A stretch of 31,554 bases of DNA from JBFWYO01 sp050186335 (GCA_050186335.1 JBFWYO010000060.1:1-31554); one strand, 5' to 3'; positions 23,660-31,444 are shown, numbered from the stretch's first letter. The notes: generated by a model from the letters alone, not told the origin. Numbers and translations: made by a program.

Positions 23660-25447
23660 CTAGTACACGCGCGCTTTCGGCGGGAAGGATTGCACGTCGT
23701 TGGTCAGCGTATTCAGGTGTACCGGGCGGTAGTCGATCTTCGGCTTGCCGTCTTCGCCCAGCCAAACGATAGTGTGCTTGAGCCAGTTCTCGTCGTCGCG
23801 CTTCGGGAAATCCTCGCGCGCGTGCGCGCCGCGGCTTTCCTTGCGGTTGGCGGCGGAATGGATCGACACCTGCGCTTGATACAGGAGGTTATCGAGCTCG
23901 AGCGTTTCGGCCAGATCGGAATTCCAGATCAGCGAACGGTCCGTAACCTTCAGATCCGCGCGCTTCTGCCAGACCTGATCGAGTTTCTTGATGCCGTCGG
24001 CCAGCGATTCGCCGGTGCGGAACACCGCGCAATCGCTCTGCATGATTTTCTGCATCTCGAGCCGCAGGTCTGCGGTCGAGGTGCCGCCCTTGGCGTGGCG
24101 GAATTTATCGAGCCGGCCGAGCGCGAGATCGCAGGCGCCGTTTTTCAGTGGCTGGTGGCTTTCGCCCGGCTTGATGGTCTCGCCGCAGTGGATGGCGGCG
24201 GCTCTACCGAACACGATCAGATCGAGCAACGAGTTGGAGCCGAGGCGATTGGCGCCGTGCACGGACACGCAGGCCGCCTCGCCGATCGCCATCAAGCCAG
24301 GCACCACGGCATCCGGATTGCCGTCCTTCTTGGTGATCGCCTCGCCTTTGTAGTTGGTCGGCACGCCGCCCATATTGTAGTGGCAGGTCGGCAGCACCGG
24401 CATCGGTTCCTTGGTCACATCGACACCCGCGAAGATACGCGCGGTTTCGGCGATGCCGGGCAGGCGCTGGTGGATCAGTTTCGGATCCAGATGCTCGATG
24501 TGCAGATGGATATGGTCTTTGAGCGGCCCGACGCCGCGGCCTTCGCGAATTTCCAGCGTCATGGCGCGGCTGACCACATCGCGCGAGGCAAGGTCCTTCG
24601 CCGACGGCGCATAGCGCTCCATGAACCGCTCGCCTTCGGAATTGGTCAGATAGCCGCCTTCGCCGCGCACGCCTTCGGTGATCAGGCAACCGGCGCTGTA
24701 GATGCCGGATGGATGAAACTGGATGAACTCCATATCTTCGAGCGGAAAGCCGGCACGCAGCGCCATGGCGTTGCCGTCGCCGGTTTGCGTATGCGCGCCG
24801 GTGCAGGAGAAATACACGCGGCCGTAACCGCCGGTCGCCAGCACGGTCTGGTGGCCGCGGAACAGATGCAGCGTGCCGTCGTCCAGATTCCACGCCACCA
24901 CGCCGAGCACACGCCCGTCCTCGACCACCAGGTCGATGGCGAAATACTCGATGAAGAACTCGGCATTGTGCTTGAGCGACTGCTGATACAGCGTGTGCAG
25001 AATCGCATGCCCGGTGCGGTCGGCCGCGGCCGCCGTGCGCTGCGCGATGCCCTCGCCGTAGCGCGTGGTCATGCCGCCGAACGCGCGCTGATAGATCTTG
25101 CCTTCGGGCGTACGCGAGAACGGCACGCCGTAATGTTCCAACTCGACCACCGCGTCCATGGCGTTGCGACACATGTATTCGATCGCGTCCTGGTCGCCGA
25201 GCCAGTCGGAGCCCTTGACCGTGTCGTACATATGCCAGCGCCAATCGTCTTCGCCCATATTGCCGAGCGCGGCCGACATGCCGCCCTGCGCCGCCACGGT
25301 GTGGCTGCGAGTCGGGAACACCTTGGTGATGCACGCGGTCTTGAGGCCTTTTTCGGCCATGCCGAACGTGGCGCGCAGCCCGGCGCCGCCGGCGCCGACC
25401 ACGACGACGTCGTAATAATGTTCGACCAGCTGGTACGCTTTAGCCAA
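23660..25447 (-). CDS. sdhA: Succinate dehydrogenase flavoprotein subunit
   Basis: Oxidises succinate to fumarate. From the TTG at 25447 the protein has 595 aa and begins (M)AKAYQLVEHYYDVVVVGAG, matching other alphaproteobacterial SdhA proteins. A GGAGG ribosome-binding site lies 5 nt before this TTG, inside the last codons of sdhD, while the open frame further upstream is unconserved. Seen: FAD-binding GAGGAG (18-23), covalent FAD attachment at H49 in TRSHTVAAQGG, the HPTG-like substrate region HPSGIYSAGCLITEGVRGEGG, and RSR-type motif DVVSRAMTLEI. It starts 1 nt after the sdhD stop, so it is translationally coupled. Confidence 0.97.
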   Translation of the reverse strand: MAKAYQLVEHYYDVVVVGAGGAGLRATFGMAEKGLKTACITKVFPTRSHTVAAQGGMSAALGNMGEDDWRWHMYDTVKGSDWLGDQDAIEYMCRNAMDAVVELEHYGVPFSRTPEGKIYQRAFGGMTTRYGEGIAQRTAAAADRTGHAILHTLYQQSLKHNAEFFIEYFAIDLVVEDGRVLGVVAWNLDDGTLHLFRGHQTVLATGGYGRVYFSCTGAHTQTGDGNAMALRAGFPLEDMEFIQFHPSGIYSAGCLITEGVRGEGGYLTNSEGERFMERYAPSAKDLASRDVVSRAMTLEIREGRGVGPLKDHIHLHIEHLDPKLIHQRLPGIAETARIFAGVDVTKEPMPVLPTCHYNMGGVPTNYKGEAITKKDGNPDAVVPGLMAIGEAACVSVHGANRLGSNSLLDLIVFGRAAAIHCGETIKPGESHQPLKNGACDLALGRLDKFRHAKGGTSTADLRLEMQKIMQSDCAVFRTGESLADGIKKLDQVWQKRADLKVTDRSLIWNSDLAETLELDNLLYQAQVSIHSAANRKESRGAHAREDFPKRDDENWLKHTIVWLGEDGKPKIDYRPVHLNTLTNDVQSFPPKARVY

Positions 25448-25448
25448 T

Positions 25449-25844
25449 TCAGCCTCCGAAGGCGATCTTGAGCACGGAGAAGCCCGCGAGCGCGCCGAGC
25501 AGGATCGCCGCAAACTTCACGAGAATGACGAGCGCGAACTTGGTGCCCTCGCGGTGCACGTAATCCTCGATCACGACCTGCAGACCGAGCTGCGCGTGAT
25601 GAAACGTGGCGCCGATCAGCAGCAGCAGCAGGACGGCGTTCCAGGGCGCCGCGATCCACGCCTTGGCCTGCGCGTAATCGCCGCCGATCAGGCCCAGGAT
25701 GCAGATCACGAACCAGATGGTCAGTGGCACGAGCGCGAGCGCGGTCAGCCGTTGCGCCCACCAATGATGCGTGCCGTCCTTGGCCGAGCCGAGCCCAAGC
25801 GCGCGGCCGCGCGCCGAACGGTAGGAAGTGGTTTTCTGTTTCAT
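25449..25844 (-). CDS. sdhD: Succinate dehydrogenase membrane anchor SdhD
   Basis: A 131-aa hydrophobic anchor with three membrane helices (about 31-55, 66-90 and 102-125). Helix 2 carries the HH pair at 82-83, one of which should ligate heme b, followed by the EDYVH segment with D94/Y95 that helps form the quinone site. The N-terminus (GLGSAKDGTHHWWAQRLTA) is typical of alphaproteobacterial SdhD. It lies 6 nt after sdhC. Its last codons contain the ribosome-binding site of sdhA. Confidence 0.95.
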   Translation of the reverse strand: MKQKTTSYRSARGRALGLGSAKDGTHHWWAQRLTALALVPLTIWFVICILGLIGGDYAQAKAWIAAPWNAVLLLLLIGATFHHAQLGLQVVIEDYVHREGTKFALVILVKFAAILLGALAGFSVLKIAFGG

Positions 25845-25850
25845 GGCGCC

Positions 25851-26264
25851 CTACCGGAACAAGCCGAAGCCGATCGCCCACGCGACGATCGACAGGAGCG
25901 CGGCGACGACCAGAACCAGTCCGGCGGACATTTGTCCGGTCTTCAGTTCGAAACCCTTGCCGGCGTCCCAGAACAAATGCCGGATGCCGTTGCACAGGTG
26001 GTAGAAAAGCGCGAACGACCAGCCCAACAGCAGCAGCGTGCCGATCCAGCCTTTCAGGAACCCCTGCGCGCTTTTGAAGTATTCCGGTCCGGCCGCGGCG
26101 GCCATCAGCCAATACACCAGCAACAGCGTGCCGACCGCGAGCGCAACGCCGGTGGCGCGATGCAGGATCGACAGCGCCATGGTCCACTGCCAGCGATAAA
26201 TCTGCAGATGCGGCGACAGCGGCCGTGCGCGCTTCGCCGGTTGCTTCGGAATTTCAGCCGCCAT
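25851..26264 (-). CDS. sdhC: Succinate dehydrogenase cytochrome b556 subunit SdhC
   Basis: A 137-aa membrane anchor. The family start RPLSPHLQIY is at 14-23; S32 and R36 of SILHRATG correspond to quinone-site residues S27 and R31 in E. coli; H89 in FYHLCNGIRHLFWD is the heme ligand counterpart. Three membrane helices are visible at about 33-56, 72-95 and 112-135. It is the first gene of sdhCDAB and is preceded by a long gene-free region with a candidate promoter. Confidence 0.95.
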   Translation of the reverse strand: MAAEIPKQPAKRARPLSPHLQIYRWQWTMALSILHRATGVALAVGTLLLVYWLMAAAAGPEYFKSAQGFLKGWIGTLLLLGWSFALFYHLCNGIRHLFWDAGKGFELKTGQMSAGLVLVVAALLSIVAWAIGFGLFR

Positions 26265-26436
26265 TTACGCTCTCTCCCCGCCCCGCGGCGGCATCTCTCG
26301 AACAGTCCCTTTGGATGCGGCGGCGCCCGATTGGCGGCCGGCTTGCGGAACCCGAAGGAACATCAAGATCGGCAATGCCGCGTCCGATTTCGCCCCGCTA
26401 AGGCCCGGATGGGCCACGGAAATCGAGACGAAAACG

Positions 26437-26465
26437 TGTTTAGACCCGCGCCAAGGCCAAGTCAA
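26437..26465 (-). promoter_or_regulatory. Candidate sdhC promoter
   Basis: On the minus strand, TTGACT (26465-26460) and TAAACA (26442-26437) are 17 nt apart. The -35 matches 5 of 6 consensus bases; the -10 is weak (3 of 6), which is not rare in high-GC alphaproteobacteria. It would give an sdhC leader of about 165 nt. Confidence 0.4.
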
Positions 26466-26657
26466 CGCGACGCGACGCGCGCGCATACGGGGCACGAGGA
26501 GGACGCACGTGCAGCGGAAATTCTTTCGTGGCGCGGCAGGAACGGCGGCGCGCGGCGTCGCTTGCAGATACCGGGCCAAACGCTGAAGCAATGGGTCGCC
26601 GTGGCTTTTCCCGCGCGTGCCGCGGCATCGCCGGACAGTAAAACCGCCAATGCGCCG

Positions 26658-26740
26658 CACAAATTGTGCATAAGTTTGTGGATATTTATCAGTATAGCTG
26701 TGCGGAATACTTGAAGTTATCAACAAGAATTTGAGTATTC
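26658..26740. promoter_or_regulatory. AT-rich patch with DnaA-box-like motifs and palindromes
   Basis: Within 70 bp: TTATGCACA on the minus strand (26674-26666, a full match to TTATNCACA), ATATCCACA on the minus strand (26686-26678, 8 of 9 to TTATCCACA), and TTATCAACA on the plus strand (26718-26726, 8 of 9). GCACAA-A-TTGTGC (26658-26670) is a perfect palindrome overlapping the first box. GAATACT and AGTATTC flank the third box as 7-bp inverted arms. The stretch is far more AT-rich than its surroundings. It may be a regulatory region, an origin-like element or a DnaA-titrating site; sequence alone does not decide. Confidence 0.4.
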
Positions 26741-27099
26741 GCGCGGTTTTTCATTGCTCGCGCTAGTCATTGTGACCAAGATTCTGTGTGGCACGCAGAT
26801 GCGCCGTGCTTGCGCCGAACGGGCAACCGAGGTGCGGGTACGGAGGCGCAGCGGAGGTTCGAAGGAACCGTCGATGTTGCGTCTGGCTGGCACGGGAGGT
26901 GGACGTTATCGCTGGACTGCGGTTCCGCGGTGACTGCGAAGCGCCCGTGTATCGGAAGAGGCAGGCCTTAAAGTGGCCGGGCGCGCCGGGGGGCAGAGGG
27001 GCAAACGGGTCAAACCGCGTGCGCCGGCTTCCTGGGCTTGACGGGGGCGGCGGCGAATTCTCAGCGCTGTGCGGCATCCGCGAGACAAAACGCTCGGAC

Positions 27100-27404
27100 C
27101 CCGGCGACATCGGCGCCGGGTGGTCGCATCGGTTCTTCGCGGGACCGCTGCGCAGCTCAGGGCCGGAGACTTCCGGTCACAAAGCGGCCTTGTCGCGGGG
27201 CCGCCTCGACTGCTGGATGCGCCGACTGTGCCTGGACCGGCGCGTCATCCGAAAAGCAGATCAGCGCAAGCTCGCGGAGCTGTGTCAAAGGCCGGTCAGG
27301 GTGGTCGCTGCGGTTCACCGGATCGGTTCGGAGAGACGCCAGGGAGTGTCCCCGCCGGACACGAAGCGCTGACCCCCCGGTCGCGCCCCTGGCGTTTCTT
27401 TTTT
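27100..27404 (+). ncRNA. Candidate structured RNA ending in an intrinsic terminator
   Basis: On the plus strand a row of perfect small hairpins precedes a terminator: CCCGGCG/CGCCGGG (27100-27120), CCGGA/TCCGG (27163-27176), GCGGCC/GGCCGC (27184-27204), GCGCCG/CGGCGC (27219-27243) and AGCTC/GAGCT (27269-27281). Then comes the three-way junction with a T-run at 27331-27404. The 5' end is unknown. No RNase P, tmRNA, 6S or SRP landmark was found. High GC makes chance hairpins common, so only the terminal structure is strong evidence. An open frame at 26788-27372 (+) is an alternative, but its end lies inside the terminator stem. Confidence 0.3.
27331..27404 (+). terminator. Three-way-junction intrinsic terminator
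   Basis: An outer stem pairs ACGCCAGGG (27336-27344) with CCCTGGCGT (27387-27395) and can extend outward with A-T, G-C and G-U pairs. It encloses two perfect hairpins: GTGTCC-N5-GGACAC (27346-27362) and GACC-N4-GGTC (27371-27382). TTTCTTTTTT (27395-27404) follows directly. On the minus strand no T-run follows, so the fold acts on plus-strand transcription. Confidence 0.65.
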
Positions 27405-27482
27405 GCTATTTTTCGATCCAAGAAAATTTGTCCCTAGCCCAAGCGCAGCGCGGAGCGATGACGGGTGGCCGCCCTAAAAAAA

Positions 27483-27593
27483 TTGTCACCCCGGCCGAAG
27501 CGCAGCGAAGAGCCGGGGTCCAGAATCTTTCCGCGTTTACGATGGACCCCGGATCGGCGCGCCGCAATAAGCGGCGCTTGTCCCGGGTGACAA
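27483..27593. repeat. Palindromic intergenic repeat element
   Basis: The 111-bp unit is bounded by TTGTCACCC and GGGTGACAA. Inside are CCGGC/GCCGG, GGGGTCCA (27515-27522) facing TGGACCCC (27543-27550), and GCGCCGC-AATAA-GCGGCGC (27559-27577). The layout and the phrase AAGCGCAGCGAAGAGCCGGGG are like intergenic palindromes scattered in many alphaproteobacterial genomes. A shorter degenerate relative (CCAAGCGCAGCGCGGAGCGATGACGGG) precedes it at about 27438-27465. It sits just past the mch stop and could end its transcript. Confidence 0.7.
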
Positions 27594-27624
27594 AATTAAA
27601 CGACGGGCGACGCGGCGATCGCGC

Positions 27625-28677
27625 TCACGACCGCTTGATCAGCACCGTGTAATCGAAATCCAGCACCACCGCCGGATCGAACGCGCCATCCGCCTGCTTG
27701 TAAGGGAACGCGGCGCAAGTCTGGTTCTTCGCGCCGACCAAACGCAGCCGCAACGCGCCGACGTCGTTGCGCCCTGGCAGTTCGAACTTCTCCAGCACTT
27801 CCGACCAGGCGTAGATCGTATCGCCGGCGAACACCGGATTGACGTGCTGCCCGCCGTTGATCGCGACCAGCTTGAACGCGTTCGCCAGGCCATTGAACGA
27901 CAGACAGCGCGCCAAGCTAATAATATGGCCGCCATAGACCAATCGCTTGCCGAACCGCCCTTTTCCTTCGACGTACTGGTTGAAATGCACGCGCGCGGTG
28001 TTCTGATAAAGACGCGTGGCGATCTGGTGTTCGGCTTCTTCGATGGTCATACCATCGACGTGATCGATTCGCTCGCCATTGGCGTAATCGTCCCACAAAT
28101 GCGCGGACCCGGCGGCGGCCGTGTCGTATTTGCCGAGCGACAGGCCGGCCGGGACGGCGAGCGACGCGGCGGCAACTGCTTTCGGCAGTTCGGGCACCGA
28201 TGCGGGCGGCACGCTGGCCGTCTCGTCGCGTTTGCGCACCATCACCCAGCGGCAATAATCGAGTACCGTTTCGCCACGCTGGTTGGTGCCGACCGAACGC
28301 ACATAGACCACGCCGGTCTTGCGGTTGGAATTTTCCTTCAGGCCGATCACGGTCGATGTGGTCGACAGCGTGTCACCCGGATACACCGGCGCGCCGAAGC
28401 TGCCGGCCGCATAGCCCAGATTCGCCACGGCGTTGAGCGACACATCGGGCACGGTCTTGCCGAACACGACATGGAAAACCAGCAGATCGTCCACCGGCGC
28501 GCGCGGCAGCCCGAGGTTGCGCGCGAATTCGTCAGACGAGGTCAGCGCGAAGCGGCTGCCATACAGCGCCGAGTACAGCGACACGTCGCCTTCGGTGACC
28601 GTGCGCGGCGTTGCGTGACGCAGCGCCTGGCCGATCTTGAAATCCTCGAAGTAGTTGCCGCCGGTGGTTTTGGTCAT
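27625..28677 (-). CDS. mch: Mesaconyl-CoA hydratase (beta-methylmalyl-CoA dehydratase)
   Basis: MaoC-like dehydratase of 350 aa with two hot-dog domains (about 8-150 and 180-345). Length and sequence (GGNYFEDFKIGQALRHATPRTVTEGD, YGSRFALTSSDEFARNLGLPRAPVDDLLVF) match Mch of the ethylmalonyl-CoA pathway, which hydrates mesaconyl-CoA to beta-methylmalyl-CoA. The second domain has HFNQYVEGKGRFGKRLVYGGHIISLARCLSFNG, with the conserved GGH. The neighbouring CoA-ester lyase gene acts on the same family of intermediates, and in some Rhodobacterales the pair lies near sdh and mdh-suc genes, as here. It follows the lyase gene across a 104-nt gap holding a repeat pair. Confidence 0.88.
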   Translation of the reverse strand: MTKTTGGNYFEDFKIGQALRHATPRTVTEGDVSLYSALYGSRFALTSSDEFARNLGLPRAPVDDLLVFHVVFGKTVPDVSLNAVANLGYAAGSFGAPVYPGDTLSTTSTVIGLKENSNRKTGVVYVRSVGTNQRGETVLDYCRWVMVRKRDETASVPPASVPELPKAVAAASLAVPAGLSLGKYDTAAAGSAHLWDDYANGERIDHVDGMTIEEAEHQIATRLYQNTARVHFNQYVEGKGRFGKRLVYGGHIISLARCLSFNGLANAFKLVAINGGQHVNPVFAGDTIYAWSEVLEKFELPGRNDVGALRLRLVGAKNQTCAAFPYKQADGAFDPAVVLDFDYTVLIKRS

Positions 28678-28700
28678 GCGATGTCCAGATGGTCGATGGC

Positions 28701-28771
28701 CTCATGCTTCGACAGGCTCAGCATGAGAATTTTGTATTTTGAGTCCTCATCCTGAGCCTGTCGAAGGATGA
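28701..28771. repeat. REP-like palindrome pair between lyase gene and mch
   Basis: TTCGACAGGCTCAG (28709-28722) and its exact reverse complement CTGAGCCTGTCGAA (28752-28765) sit 29 nt apart, each in a short palindrome of its own (CTCATGC...GCATGAG and CTCATCC...GGATGA). This unit is a widespread proteobacterial intergenic repeat. In the transcript it would form one long hairpin between the lyase and mch coding regions, which could uncouple their expression. Confidence 0.75.
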
Positions 28772-28781
28772 ATCTTCTCAT

Positions 28782-29663
28782 TCACCCCAGCGTCGCGATC
28801 GCCTCGGCCGTGGCCACCAGTCGCCGCGCGTTTGCGACGTGCAGATTCTCGATCAACTTGCCGTCGACAAGAACGACACCCTTGCCTTCGCGCTCGGCCG
28901 CTTCGAACGCATCGATGATCTTCTTCGACCAAGCGATCTCCTCGGGCTGCGGCGCGAACACGCGGTTCGCCGCGTCGACCTGCTTCGGGTGGATCAGCGT
29001 CTTGCCGTCGAAGCCCAGCTCCAGCCCCTGCACGCACGACGCTTCGAAGCCGGCATCGTCGTTCAAATCCAGATGCACGCCGTCGACGATGGCGAGGTCG
29101 TAGGCGCGTGCGGCCAACAAACACAACGACAAGCTGGTCAGCATCGGCTCGCGCAATCGGGTGTGGCGCGCATGAAGATCCTTCGTCAGATCCGACGTGC
29201 CCATGACCAGGCACGACAGCCGCGCCGTCGATTTTGCGATTTCGTTCACGTACAGCACGCCACGCGGCGTTTCGATCATGGCCATGATCGACATCGACGC
29301 GGGCGCGCCGTATTTGTTCATCAGGTTTTCGGCCTGGAAAATCTGATCCGCGCTTTCGACCTTGGGCAACAGGATCGCGTCGGCGCCGCAGGTCGACACC
29401 GACGGCATGTCGAAATGGCCCCACTCCACGTCGAAGCCGTTGATACGCACGATCAGCTCGCGCTTGCCGTAGCCGCCGCCCTTGACCGCCGCGACCACTT
29501 GCTTGCGCGCGGTTTCCTTGGCGTCGGGCGCAACGGCGTCTTCCAGATCGAGGATCAACGCGTCGGCGGGAATCGACTTCGCCTTGTCGAGCGCGCGCGC
29601 ATTCGAGCCCGGCATGTAAAGCACGCTCCGGCGGGGCCGTCCGGTCCAGCTTGCTTCGGTCAT
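28782..29663 (-). CDS. CitE/Mcl-type CoA-ester lyase, probably malyl-CoA thioesterase/lyase
   Basis: HpcH/HpaI-fold protein of 293 aa. The start ATG at 29663 has GGGAG 7 nt upstream; an earlier start is open but unsupported. Seen: RRSVLYMPGSNARALDKA, metal and substrate residues in DALILDLEDAVAPDAK, ELIVRINGFD, LPKVESADQI, AMIETPRGVLY, GTSDLTKDL and GFDGKTLIHPKQV. This is the family of malyl-CoA lyases, citramalyl-CoA lyases and (3S)-malyl-CoA thioesterase. The length near 290 aa and position next to mch favour the Mcl2-type malyl-CoA thioesterase over the longer Mcl1 lyase, but sequence reading cannot separate them. It lies 86 nt after the TPR gene. Confidence 0.88.
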   Translation of the reverse strand: MTEASWTGRPRRSVLYMPGSNARALDKAKSIPADALILDLEDAVAPDAKETARKQVVAAVKGGGYGKRELIVRINGFDVEWGHFDMPSVSTCGADAILLPKVESADQIFQAENLMNKYGAPASMSIMAMIETPRGVLYVNEIAKSTARLSCLVMGTSDLTKDLHARHTRLREPMLTSLSLCLLAARAYDLAIVDGVHLDLNDDAGFEASCVQGLELGFDGKTLIHPKQVDAANRVFAPQPEEIAWSKKIIDAFEAAEREGKGVVLVDGKLIENLHVANARRLVATAEAIATLG

Positions 29664-29749
29664 GGAGTGCTCCCCGTCATCGCGCACGATTGTGCAGCGC
29701 AACATCTACCGCACATTAGTGCGCCGGCACCACGCTCGGCAAGCTTGCG

Positions 29750-31444
29750 CTAATCGCCCGCATCGTGGCGCAGCGCGGCTTCGACCTGCTCGAACACGCC
29801 GGACCAGTTGCCGCGCTCGGTCTGCCGGAACAGACGCAGGCTCGGATACCAGGGGCTATCGTCGCGGCCGAGCATCCAGCGCCAATCCGGTACCTGATGC
29901 AGCAATACCCAGGCCGGCCGGCCGAGCGCGCCGACCACGTGTACGATCGCGGTATCGACGGATATAACGAGATCGAGGCTTTCAATCGCCGCCGCCGTGT
30001 CGGCGAAATCGTTCGACCGGGCGGCCAAATCGACGATCGGGAAAGTCGCTCCCTTTATCTGCAGGGACGCATCGCCCTTCTGCAATGCGTAAAGCGCGAC
30101 GCCCGGCAGTCCGGCGAGTGGTGCGAAATTTGCCAACGCACATGAGCGTAATCGGTCATTTGGATTGGCCGGATTGCCGGCCCAAACGATGCCGATGTTG
30201 TAGCCATCCGCCGGAATCGCAGCGCGCCACGCCGCGACGCGCGCGGGATCGACGCGCAGGTACGGAATTTCCGCCGGACCGGTTTCCAGCGTCGTCGCGA
30301 ACAGATGCGGTAGATCGAGCAGCGGCGCGTGGAAATCGATTCTCTCGTCGAACTCCGCCTCGCCTTCGATCGGCAGCAACCTGTCGATCGCGCCCAAATC
30401 GCGCAGCAACGGCAGCAGCGCCGCGTGCGCACGGAACAGGATCTTCGCGCCGCGCGCCTTGAGCATCGGCAAATAGCGCACGAACTGCACCGTATCGCCC
30501 ATGCCCTGCTCGCCGACGATCATAATCGTTCTACCGGCGATATCTTCGCCGCGCCAGCGCGGGCTCGCGTGCGCGCGATAGCCGCCCATGGCGACAATGT
30601 TGGCATCGTCGTAGCGCGTCGCCATATCGGCAAAACCGTGGGCGTAATCCCCCTGCATGAGGCGCGCCAAGCCGCGATTATAACGAATTGCCGCTGCCGA
30701 GCGCGCCGATGCGGCGCTGGAGCGGTCGGGCGAGCCTTCGCGCAGCGCCAACGCGCGCGTGTAGCAGCCGATCGCCGCGTCGACCTCACCAATGGCGAAC
30801 AGGCTGTTGCCGAGATTGTTCCAGATGCGCGAATCGCCGGGCTGGATCTGCGCCGCCCGGCGGAACGCTTCCGCCGCATCCTCGAATATCTGCGCATCGT
30901 GCAAGGCAATGCCGAGATTGTAATGCGCATCGACCCAATCCGGCATGACGCGCACGACGCGGCGGAAGCACAGGATCGCCAGCGGCAGGCCGCGCCTGCG
31001 ATACAGCAGCGTCCCAACGTTAAACAGCAGGCCCGGATCGTCCGGCGCGAGCGCGAGGCCGCGCCGGTAGATGGCCAACGCCTCGTCGAGCGCGCCCGTG
31101 CGCGCCAGCAACAGGCCAAGGTTGGCGAACGGTCGCGCATAAATCGTGCCGCCGGCGATCAGGTCGCGATAGATCGCCATCGCGCCGGCGGTGTTGCCGG
31201 CGCGCGACGCGTCCATGGCGTCCTTGATGCGCGCTTCGGTGGCGTCGGCCGCCGGCGCCGAGGTTGCGTGTTCCGGCATTGGATACTGTGCGGCAATGGC
31301 GCGGCCCATGGCGGCGCGCACCTGCCGGGATGCCGAATCGTTTGGCGCCGCCGCGATATGCGCATCGAGCGCGACGCGCGCCAGCACGACATCGCCGGCG
31401 GCGGCCAATTGCTGGGCCAAAAGAAGCGGGTTCGTATTGTCCAT
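29750..31444 (-). CDS. TPR protein with glycosyltransferase-like C-terminal domain
   Basis: A 564-aa protein. About residues 70-235 form a run of TPR repeats (ARPFANLGLLLARTGALDEALAIYRRGLALAPDDP and similar units). The C-terminal part (about 300-560) has GEQGMGDTVQFVRYLPMLKARGAKI and, near 495-515, ISVDTAIVHVVGALGRPAWVLL, patterns shared with GT9/GT41-like GT-B domains in TPR proteins of alphaproteobacteria. Residues 236-260 are Ser/Ala/Arg-rich, an apparent linker. Whether it transfers a sugar is unknown; many relatives are only annotated by TPR content. No signal peptide is visible, so a cytoplasmic location is likely. The 110 nt upstream to the window end show no clear promoter. Confidence 0.85.
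   Translation of the reverse strand: MDNTNPLLLAQQLAAAGDVVLARVALDAHIAAAPNDSASRQVRAAMGRAIAAQYPMPEHATSAPAADATEARIKDAMDASRAGNTAGAMAIYRDLIAGGTIYARPFANLGLLLARTGALDEALAIYRRGLALAPDDPGLLFNVGTLLYRRRGLPLAILCFRRVVRVMPDWVDAHYNLGIALHDAQIFEDAAEAFRRAAQIQPGDSRIWNNLGNSLFAIGEVDAAIGCYTRALALREGSPDRSSAASARSAAAIRYNRGLARLMQGDYAHGFADMATRYDDANIVAMGGYRAHASPRWRGEDIAGRTIMIVGEQGMGDTVQFVRYLPMLKARGAKILFRAHAALLPLLRDLGAIDRLLPIEGEAEFDERIDFHAPLLDLPHLFATTLETGPAEIPYLRVDPARVAAWRAAIPADGYNIGIVWAGNPANPNDRLRSCALANFAPLAGLPGVALYALQKGDASLQIKGATFPIVDLAARSNDFADTAAAIESLDLVISVDTAIVHVVGALGRPAWVLLHQVPDWRWMLGRDDSPWYPSLRLFRQTERGNWSGVFEQVEAALRHDAGD

Larger units (their letters stand above)
26265..27624. other. 1.36-kb gene-free region between mch and sdhC
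   Basis: No open frame here looks like a protein: candidates are rich in Arg, Gly, Pro and Cys and match no family known to me. From left to right it holds a candidate sdhC promoter (26437-26465), an AT-rich patch with DnaA-box-like motifs and palindromes (26658-26740), a GC-rich stretch with many small hairpins, a strong terminator-like fold on the plus strand (27331-27404), and a palindromic repeat element (27483-27593). Since both flanking genes are on the minus strand, a plus-strand terminator here needs a plus-strand transcript that has no recognisable protein. Confidence 0.6.

Noticed and set aside
23645..25471. Long plus-strand open frame opposite sdhA
   Set aside because: It is antisense to a well-conserved enzyme gene; open antisense frames are expected in GC-rich coding DNA and the translation (rich in His, Arg, Gly) matches no family.
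26265..26726. 153-codon minus-strand frame directly before sdhC
   Set aside because: It begins in the AT-rich patch, spans the candidate sdhC promoter, is Arg/Pro-rich and has no recognisable domain.
26788..27372. 194-codon plus-strand frame starting with GTG
   Set aside because: No ribosome-binding site or family match; rich in Arg, Gly and Cys; its stop codon lies inside the terminator structure. Kept only as an alternative to the RNA candidate.
26788..27404. RNase P RNA, tmRNA, 6S or SRP RNA
   Set aside because: The conserved RNase P core (GAGGAAAGTCC-like), a tmRNA tag or CCA end, and the SRP GGAAG apex were looked for on both strands and not found.
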